From positions 1-39,496 of the forward strand of contig PAZA01000093.1 in assembly GCA_002715375.1 (NCBI GenBank): DNA of 39,496 nucleotides, in the 5' to 3' direction. A model generated the notes under the pieces. It made no database searches. It was not told the DNA's origin and was given only the letters and a program-made list of their open reading frames with translations. Below are positions 34,297 to 39,496 of the stretch, one piece after another; the first letter of the stretch is position 1; every line of letters begins with the position of its first letter. The DNA comes from Halobacteriovoraceae bacterium (lineage in GTDB: Bacteria > Bdellovibrionota > Bacteriovoracia > Bacteriovoracales > Bacteriovoracaceae). The position numbers were made by a program, and so were the translations under genes.

Positions 34297-35241
34297 TTAA
34301 CCATTGAAGTTATTTGGGACTATGAGAGGGAGAGCTTGGTTGATGCATTTGGCTTCAAATGGAAGGGGCGGACCTTCCTCCCCGTCGTATTCGGAATAAA
34401 TTTTATCTAAAGTTGAGGCCTTCAAATAATTTGTTTTAAATAGTTGAATAATATTCCCATCAATATGCTTTCCAAGATAAATTGAAAAAAACTTTTTTAA
34501 AAGGTCCCTTTTTCTTCCATTTCTGACTAAAAGAGTATCAAAATGTCCGCTTTGTAAATCAGCATCGGGGGCCAACTTCATTCCAGCAGCAAAATATTTT
34601 CCATTCGCCAGGGCAACAACAATCATAGGCCCTTCATGGATCTTTTTATCATTTGTTGAAAGCTCCACATCTTGAGGGGTGTACTGGAAAAGAGACTGAA
34701 CTCCTTTTATAAGGTATGAAAATTTGGACTTCTTATGACCTTTTTCATTGATTAGCTTTGCTGAAAAGCCTGATAAACCAAAAGAAAAAGCATTTAAAAA
34801 ATAACGTTCTTTTATTTCACCTTCCAAAAACCTAATATACCCAACATCACAAAGAATTTGACGACCTTCATTTAAGACTTGAAGAGCTTTAAGAGGTGAC
34901 TTAGGAATCTTTATGGTTCTGGAAAAGTCGCATCCGGTCCCCAGAGGAAAAATTCCAAATGAGCAATCATTTCTTATAGGTTTTTGATTTTTGTCAAAAA
35001 ATGATTGTATAATTTCATTGTTTGTCCCATCTCCTCCAACTGAGATGATCTTTTTTATATTGTTGCTTTTTAGGGCACTCAAAGAATAATCTGTTGCATC
35101 ACCAGGCTTACCCGTTATTAAAGTTTCTGAGTTAGGAAAAAAATCTTTTACCAGAGGTTCTATCGCGTTCCATTCTTTTAAGGCCTTTCCTCCATTTGAG
35201 CAAGGGTTAACAATGAAAGTCGTATCGGGTAGATTTCCCAA
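34297..35241 (-). CDS. Diacylglycerol/lipid kinase family protein
   Basis: 314 residues from a TTG at 35241, supported by AGGA 6 nt upstream. The family signature is IISVGGDGTNNE (66-76), the ATP-binding loop of DAGK/sphingosine kinase-like enzymes (YegS/BmrU group), preceded by FIVNPCSNGGKA and followed by IFPLGTGCDFSRT (97-109). The C-terminal beta-sandwich domain has the usual VALANGKYFAAGMKLAPDA. It phosphorylates a lipid hydroxyl with ATP at the membrane; diacylglycerol is the usual candidate but is not proven by sequence. Same strand as the downstream sensor kinase. Confidence 0.92.
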   Translation of the reverse strand: MGNLPDTTFIVNPCSNGGKALKEWNAIEPLVKDFFPNSETLITGKPGDATDYSLSALKSNNIKKIISVGGDGTNNEIIQSFFDKNQKPIRNDCSFGIFPLGTGCDFSRTIKIPKSPLKALQVLNEGRQILCDVGYIRFLEGEIKERYFLNAFSFGLSGFSAKLINEKGHKKSKFSYLIKGVQSLFQYTPQDVELSTNDKKIHEGPMIVVALANGKYFAAGMKLAPDADLQSGHFDTLLVRNGRKRDLLKKFFSIYLGKHIDGNIIQLFKTNYLKASTLDKIYSEYDGEEGPPLPFEAKCINQALPLIVPNNFNG

Positions 35242-35320
35242 TTAAAGTCCTTTTTTAAAAGCTTTTAACTTAAAAGTTAAAGCATAAAATAGATAAACTT
35301 TGAAGGAAACTTTTTTACGT

Positions 35321-35362
35321 TAGAAGCTTTGTTAAGAAAGCTATAAAGCTTTCAGGTTTTTT
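35321..35362 (+). terminator. Terminator-like hairpin with alternative pairing
   Basis: GAAAGCT (35336-35342) and AGCTTTC (35347-35353) form a 7-bp stem with loop ATAA, followed by AGG and six T (35357-35362). The 5' arm can instead pair with AGCTTT at 35325-35330. No plus-strand gene lies upstream, so it would end a short leader or small RNA starting after 35242, or attenuate the symporter gene. Confidence 0.45.
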
Positions 35363-35480
35363 ATTATGAATGCCATCTAGTTATCAGGTTGAATTTATCC
35401 TTTATATTTTAAAGAACATAGATTAGGTTTATCTCATAATGTTTTTTTAGTTAATCGAAATACTTTCCATTAGGACGACA

Positions 35481-36899
35481 ATGAAAAAGCTAAAGCTTCA
35501 CCACATGATTTTGATTGGGATGTTCATCGGCTTAATTGCGGGTGGTTTACTCAACGTGTCTCAAAAACAAATGAACCCTGAGACTTTTCAAAACTCTCTT
35601 TGGTGGATTAACCTTTTTGGAAAAGACCTCTTTATCGGGTCTCTAAAAATGATTATTGCTCCTCTCATTTTTTCCTCAATTGTGGCAGGAATTTGTTCTC
35701 TTCCTTCGATGGATGATCTAGGAAAAATTGGTGTAAAAACTTTTGTTTATTATTTTTCAACGACTGCACTGGCTGTAACTCTCGGTTTGGTCGCTGTCTT
35801 GGTTATTCGTCCTGGTCACAAAGAAAATTCTCAAAAGTTGAGAGAGATGAGAAGGGTAGAAATAGACTATGTAAAAGAGCAATTTAAAAAAGAAAATCCA
35901 CAGCTGAGTCTGGAGAGCACTGAGGGGAAAATGGCTTTTGGGTCCTACCTCGCAGTAAAAAGTGGTTCAAATGCTAGCGACTTTAATTCTAAAAAATGGT
36001 CAACGATCAATAAAGGTGCCAAGCGAGGTCCTGGAGATATGATGAGGGAGGATATTCTTCTTAAGATCCTGGTTAACCCGTTTAAATCCTTGGCCGATAC
36101 AAACTCTCTTGGAATTATTGTTTTTGCTATTATTACCGGATTAGCATGCCTTTCACTAGGAGATAAGGCCAAGCCTGTCATGAGCTTTTTTATAGCTTTA
36201 AGTAAGGTGATGAATGTTATTACAATGTGGTTAATGAAACTGTCTCCCGTTGCCATCGGCTGTCTTATTACTTCCATGGTGGCCACCCAGGGTCTTCCCG
36301 CTTTAAAGTCACTGGCATGGTATTGCCTTACTGTTATTGCTGGTATTGGACTTCATATTTTTTGTCTTCTGGCAATTGTTTCTATTTTTGGAAAGATGTC
36401 GCCTTTTACTTTTTTAAAAGGGATTCGGAACGCGTGGTTGATTGCTTTTTCTACAACTTCAAGCGCTGCGACACTACCTGTAACGATGAAATCAGTAGAA
36501 GAGAATCTAGAGGTCTCACCTAAAGTTTCAAATTTTGCCCTTCCGGTTGGGGCCACCTGCAATATGGATGGAACTGCACTCTACGAAGGGATCGCTATCA
36601 TTTTCATGATTCAAATTTTTGGAGGACTTAGTGATGTCCCTATAGAGCTTACAGCTGCAAAGACTTTTATTATCTTTATAACAGCTGTTTTAGCGAGCGT
36701 GGGTGCTGCTGCAGTTCCAAGTGCTGGCCTTATTACAATGGCAATTGTTGCAAATGCCGTTGGGCTTCCTCTTTACTATATTCCTATTTTGTATGCTGTG
36801 GATCACCTTCTTGATCAATTTAGGACCTCAACAAATGTCATGGGAGATGCAGTTGGCGCTGTCGTTGTTGACCGGCTAGAGAAAAGAAAGCTGTCTTAA
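35481..36899 (+). CDS. Dicarboxylate/amino acid:cation symporter (DAACS)
   Basis: 472 residues; AGGA lies upstream of the ATG. It takes up C4-dicarboxylates or glutamate/aspartate with H+ or Na+. Family marks are the first hairpin FSTTSSAATLPVTMKSVEEN, the substrate loop ATCNMDGTALYEGIA, and DQFRTSTNVMGDA near the end, with the Asp-Arg-Thr-Asn-Asp positions that bind substrate. About 70 mostly charged residues (roughly 112-190, KENSQKLREMRRVEIDYVKE onward) are inserted between helices 3 and 4, longer than in GltP or DctA. Single-gene unit with a terminator at 36939. Confidence 0.93.
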   Translation: MKKLKLHHMILIGMFIGLIAGGLLNVSQKQMNPETFQNSLWWINLFGKDLFIGSLKMIIAPLIFSSIVAGICSLPSMDDLGKIGVKTFVYYFSTTALAVTLGLVAVLVIRPGHKENSQKLREMRRVEIDYVKEQFKKENPQLSLESTEGKMAFGSYLAVKSGSNASDFNSKKWSTINKGAKRGPGDMMREDILLKILVNPFKSLADTNSLGIIVFAIITGLACLSLGDKAKPVMSFFIALSKVMNVITMWLMKLSPVAIGCLITSMVATQGLPALKSLAWYCLTVIAGIGLHIFCLLAIVSIFGKMSPFTFLKGIRNAWLIAFSTTSSAATLPVTMKSVEENLEVSPKVSNFALPVGATCNMDGTALYEGIAIIFMIQIFGGLSDVPIELTAAKTFIIFITAVLASVGAAAVPSAGLITMAIVANAVGLPLYYIPILYAVDHLLDQFRTSTNVMGDAVGAVVVDRLEKRKLS

Positions 36900-36938
36900 G
36901 TCAGAAAAAAAAGCAAATTTTATGCAAATTTAAAGCTT

Positions 36939-36972
36939 AAAAAGACCTCTTTTAAAAGAAAGGATCTTTTTT
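36939..36972 (+). terminator. Likely rho-independent terminator of the symporter
   Basis: AAAAAGACCTCTTT and GAAAGGATCTTTTTT can pair with small bulges around an AAAA loop. The 3' arm ends in six T. It is 40 nt after the symporter stop. Confidence 0.5.
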
Positions 36973-37049
36973 AATAAAGGGCCTTTTCCCATGAAAAAAA
37001 CTCAATAATTAATCTCGTAAACCGAACAATTTAAGGCCCGAGGTGATCT

Positions 37050-37430
37050 ATGGTGAAGAAGGTTAAAATATTGGTAGTCGATGATGCTGAAGTGATGAGA
37101 AAAGAAGTCGTCGATATTTTAAAAGACAAGTATGAAACCTTTGAGGCCGAAAATGGCTTACAGGCCTTGGATCAAGTCAAGAAAGTTTCACCTGATTTAA
37201 TTATCCTGGACCTTGAGATGCCTGTCATGGGCGGGTTTGAGTTTCTTGATAAGTGTGATGAAACTTTAGAAAGAATTCCGCCGGTACTTATTTTAACCAG
37301 TATTTCTTCAAAAAGAAAAGAAACTAGGAAAGCAGGGGCGCAGTTTTATATGGATAAGCCCGTCAATAAAGACAAGCTTTTAACAGTTATAGAACACCTA
37401 CTTAAAGCTCCTTCAACAAGACCCGAATAA
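37050..37430 (+). CDS. Single-domain CheY-like response regulator
   Basis: 126 residues, only a receiver domain and no output domain. The acidic pocket is D11-D12 (ILVVDDAEV), the phosphoacceptor is D54 (IILDLEMPVMGG), the switch Thr is T83 (LILTSIS) and the Lys is K103 (MDKPVNK). It is phosphorylated by a histidine kinase or HPt and acts by binding another protein. GAGG lies 7 nt before the ATG. No kinase is adjacent; the two CheA-like kinases in the window lack receivers and are possible partners. Confidence 0.93.
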   Translation: MVKKVKILVVDDAEVMRKEVVDILKDKYETFEAENGLQALDQVKKVSPDLIILDLEMPVMGGFEFLDKCDETLERIPPVLILTSISSKRKETRKAGAQFYMDKPVNKDKLLTVIEHLLKAPSTRPE

Positions 37431-37441
37431 AAAGCTCAGGA

Positions 37442-37478
37442 TAGAAAAAGAAAAAAGCCTCTAAGGCACAAGAGGCTT
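37442..37478 (-). terminator. Strong terminator of the NTF2-like gene
   Basis: AAGCCTCT (37455-37462) and AGAGGCTT (37471-37478) form a perfect 8-bp stem with an 8-nt loop. On the minus strand it is followed by a T-rich tract TTTTTTCTTTTT (37442-37454). On the plus strand the tail is weak, so it mainly serves the gene at 37496. Confidence 0.82.
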
Positions 37479-37495
37479 AGTTTAAATTATGTTAT

Positions 37496-38053
37496 TTAGG
37501 TGTTATCCTTCATGGCATTCATCAGATGCCTAATGAGTGGCATTTGTTGTAAAATTTCTGAGTAATCCCAGTGGTCTTGGTGATAAATGATCTTTCCCTC
37601 AGTATTAAACCTTAGTTGACTCATTCCTAAGTTTTTAAGGGGTTTATTTCCACCTTTGGTATAAAGAACCATTTCCCAGCGCACGTAAGCATCTCTATCT
37701 CCATAGACAACATCAAGAATGTTAAATTTAGCTTTTTTTAGCTTTATGAAGGTATTCAGGAAGTATCTTTTTATTTTCGAAGCTCCCTTAATGCTTTGGA
37801 TTCTGTCATTTAAAAAAGCATCTTTTGCATAAAGGTTTTCTGTTTCTAGCTTGAAAAGTTCTTTTGAGTAGACCTTGAAGACTTTTAAGAACAAGTTAAC
37901 GGTGTCACGAACCGCTTCTTTATTATCTATTAAAGAGATAGAGTTTACTTCACTTTCTTTTAAGGACTTCATGAGGTCTTGGTGTGTGTAAGAAGCTAAG
38001 CTCGTTTCTAAGAAAAGGAAAAGAGTAAAGAGTGGGAAAAGGATAGCTTTCAA
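37496..38053 (-). CDS. Secreted NTF2-like (SnoaL-like) protein
   Basis: 185 residues from a TTG at 38053, which has AGGAGGG 5 nt upstream. Signal peptide KAILFPLFTLFLFLETSLAS. The mature part shows the NTF2/SnoaL cone-fold pattern: a helix, LYAKDAFLNDRIQSIKGASK, then RYFLNTFIKLKKAKFNILDV, YVRWEMVLYT, and the closing LRFNTEGKIIYHQDHWDY. Proteins of this fold bind small ligands or act as enzymes, and the His-Gln-Asp-His segment is common in the family. The role cannot be told. Single gene with its own terminator. Confidence 0.8.
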   Translation of the reverse strand: MKAILFPLFTLFLFLETSLASYTHQDLMKSLKESEVNSISLIDNKEAVRDTVNLFLKVFKVYSKELFKLETENLYAKDAFLNDRIQSIKGASKIKRYFLNTFIKLKKAKFNILDVVYGDRDAYVRWEMVLYTKGGNKPLKNLGMSQLRFNTEGKIIYHQDHWDYSEILQQMPLIRHLMNAMKDNT

Positions 38054-38773
38054 GTGACCCTCCTAATTTATAGGTTAAATAAAAATTGACTATACCAGTT
38101 GGTAAATGAAATGGCCTCTACAACTATTAGAAACCCTGGTAGACTGCTGATTTTTTTCTATCACTAGGAGGAGGTAGTGGACTACAGGAGTCTGAAAATT
38201 CCTTTAGTCTGATGGTGTCGTGCATTACAATAGACTTATCTTTTGATATTGCTAAAGGTGGTTGGGTGAAAAAAACAGGCTTCGTTTTTTACAGAAAGGC
38301 TTCATAGAGTTGTTACCTTAGATAGCAGGAAGGTGAAATTATAAATTAAATTGCATATAATTTATATTATATGAAAATAATAGCGCACAAGTGCCTGTAA
38401 TTATTGGTTTTGGCCCTGTGGGGCTCAATTTGAATTGGCCTAGGGTAAACTAAGGGGTAAATAAGCTTTAGTGTGACCATTTCCTAGCTCTTTAGAGTTT
38501 AAACTGAGCTCATTTTCTTAAACGGTTTTATGGCCTATTCTTTTTTCTATTTCGGCTCATAATTCCCATAAGTCACTCATTTTAATGTAGCATCAAAAAA
38601 AGGCGACAAAAAGGCTCGGGAGTACTGGGTGGACCTTTTTAAAATCCCTATCAAAGAAGGGTTCCCACATGGTAAGTTAAGGTATATACTACGTAACCTG
38701 TTTTTTTGGGCTTTGAGTAAAATACAGTTTATTTAATATTTAAATAATTTTATATATCTAGGGAGTCATAATT
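38054..38773. other. 720-bp stretch without a conventional gene
   Basis: This gap between divergent genes holds no long open frame. Points of note are AGGAGGAGG at 38166-38174 before an 11-codon GTG frame (38177-38212) whose stop overlaps the ATG of a 31-codon frame (38212-38307), and a 20-bp AT-rich palindrome at 38354-38373. The last 100 bp are very AT-rich and should hold the kamA promoter. Confidence 0.6.
38354..38373. repeat. AT-rich perfect palindrome
   Basis: CATATAAT (38354-38361) and ATTATATG (38366-38373) are perfectly complementary around TTAT. It could be an operator or a promoter-like element; no known motif is recognised. Confidence 0.5.
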
Positions 38774-39496
38774 ATGAGCACTGAGACAAAAGTTGAAAAC
38801 TCTCAAGTGAGTGAGCAGGTTTTAGAGCATAGAAAGTTTAGGGATGATGAGTTTTGGAAGGAGCTCCCAGGTTGGTCGAGCGTCTCACATGATGAGTTTG
38901 CGGATCATAAATGGCAAAACAAAAATGCTATAAGAAAAGTTGAGCAAGTTGAAAAGGTTTTAGGAAGTAGAGTTTCCAAAGAAACCATGGATGATATATA
39001 TGCGGGGCAAAAGATCACCCCGATGAATATTAGAATTACTCCCTATATTTTTGCCCTTATCAATTGGGATGACCCGCTTAATGACCCTCTTAGAAAGCAG
39101 TTCCTTCCAATGGGTTCTCAATTCTTACCAGATCATCCCTATTATAGAGAGGACTCTCTTAGTGAAGATGTAGACTCTCCAGTTCCTATGTTGACTCATC
39201 GTTACCCAGATAAGGTACTCTTTCTACCAACAACAATTTGTCCTGTTTATTGCTCTTATTGTACAAGAAGTAGAATTATCGGAGGCTCAACTGAAAGTGT
39301 TGAAAAGTCTAGCTATGGAGCCAGCCAGAAGAAATGGGACGACGTATTTGAATACTTGAAAATGAACCCTCAAATTGAAGATGTCGTTATATCTGGTGGC
39401 GATTCTTTCATGCTTACAGCAAAGCAGATTAAATATATTGGTGAAAACCTTCTTATGATTCCAAATATTAGGAGGATTCGTTACGCGACTAAAGGC
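38774..39496 (+). CDS. kamA: KamA family radical SAM aminomutase (5' part)
   Basis: The first 241 residues are present and the window ends in frame, so the C-terminal PLP-binding part is missing. GGGAG lies 8 nt before the ATG. The family signature is MLTHRYPDKVLFLPTTICPV followed by YCSYCTRSR, giving the CxxxCxxC cluster ligands that bind SAM, and VVISGGDSFM beyond. Lysine 2,3-aminomutase makes beta-lysine by moving an amino group with PLP and SAM. Related KamA-like enzymes act on glutamate or on EF-P lysine. A Ser follows the second cluster Cys where many family members have Arg (CRYC/CRHC), so the substrate is not certain. Confidence 0.9.
   Translation, partial: MSTETKVENSQVSEQVLEHRKFRDDEFWKELPGWSSVSHDEFADHKWQNKNAIRKVEQVEKVLGSRVSKETMDDIYAGQKITPMNIRITPYIFALINWDDPLNDPLRKQFLPMGSQFLPDHPYYREDSLSEDVDSPVPMLTHRYPDKVLFLPTTICPVYCSYCTRSRIIGGSTESVEKSSYGASQKKWDDVFEYLKMNPQIEDVVISGGDSFMLTAKQIKYIGENLLMIPNIRRIRYATKG

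Noticed and set aside
36227-36523. 98-codon open frame inside the symporter gene
   Set aside because: It is an out-of-frame shadow of a clear DAACS gene and has no family similarity.

Overview
The window looks like a chromosomal segment of a low-GC (roughly 37% by eye) Gram-negative bacterium. Several features point towards the Bdellovibrionota (Bacteriovorax/Bdellovibrio-like predators): a lysine-rich histone-H1-like repeat protein, many small secreted or lipoprotein genes, a BamA-like beta-barrel, two very large 7TMR-DISM sensor kinases with CheA-like cores, an animal-type secreted DNase I, and a KamA-family radical SAM enzyme. The lineage is an inference from gene style; no rRNA or tRNA gene is present to confirm it. 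Nearly every gene has a clear AGGAGG-like ribosome binding site, which moved several starts away from the longest reading frame.

Layout. 1-5.0 kb (minus strand): the start of a KKxAKK repeat protein, two small unknown proteins, a collagen-like glycine-rich secreted protein, and an overlapping ATP-grasp ligase / zinc metallopeptidase pair. 5.1-9.7 kb: a 904-residue sensor kinase, a divergent secreted PQQ-type sugar dehydrogenase, and a previously uncalled 54-residue membrane protein. 9.7-13.1 kb: nrdB-nrdA, class Ia ribonucleotide reductase with a eukaryote-like small subunit, preceded by twin AAAACGTTTT palindromes. 13.4-21.9 kb: envelope genes (BamA-like barrel with a cysteine-rich lipoprotein, a secreted EEP phosphohydrolase, CreA, an AI-2E-family permease, a FecR-like protein) and a TetR regulator with a dyad upstream. 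21.9-24.3 kb: the dapB-dapA-dapD lysine/diaminopimelate operon.

24.6-31.4 kb: a TPR-methyltransferase with a small unknown partner, a translationally coupled outer-membrane-type protein and matrixin protease, an unusual 590-residue Rossmann protein, a tyrosine recombinase, and the DNase I homologue behind three 11-bp tandem repeats. 31.4-39.5 kb: a second, paralogous 7TMR-DISM/HPt/CheA-like kinase, a lipid kinase, a dicarboxylate/glutamate symporter, a lone CheY-like receiver, an NTF2-like secreted protein, a 720-bp stretch without a conventional gene, and the 5' part of a KamA-type aminomutase cut by the window end.

How the genes work together. nrdAB supplies dNTPs and dapBAD supplies peptidoglycan and lysine precursors. 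The two sensor kinases share one unusual architecture (periplasmic sensor, seven membrane helices, PAS-like region, HPt, CheA-type ATPase, no CheW-like domain) and have no fused receiver, so the lone CheY-like protein is a plausible partner. The most unusual items are the peptidase/ATP-grasp pair, the DNase I with all catalytic residues and the essential disulfide of the animal enzyme, the coupled barrel/matrixin genes, and several phased repeats in promoter regions.
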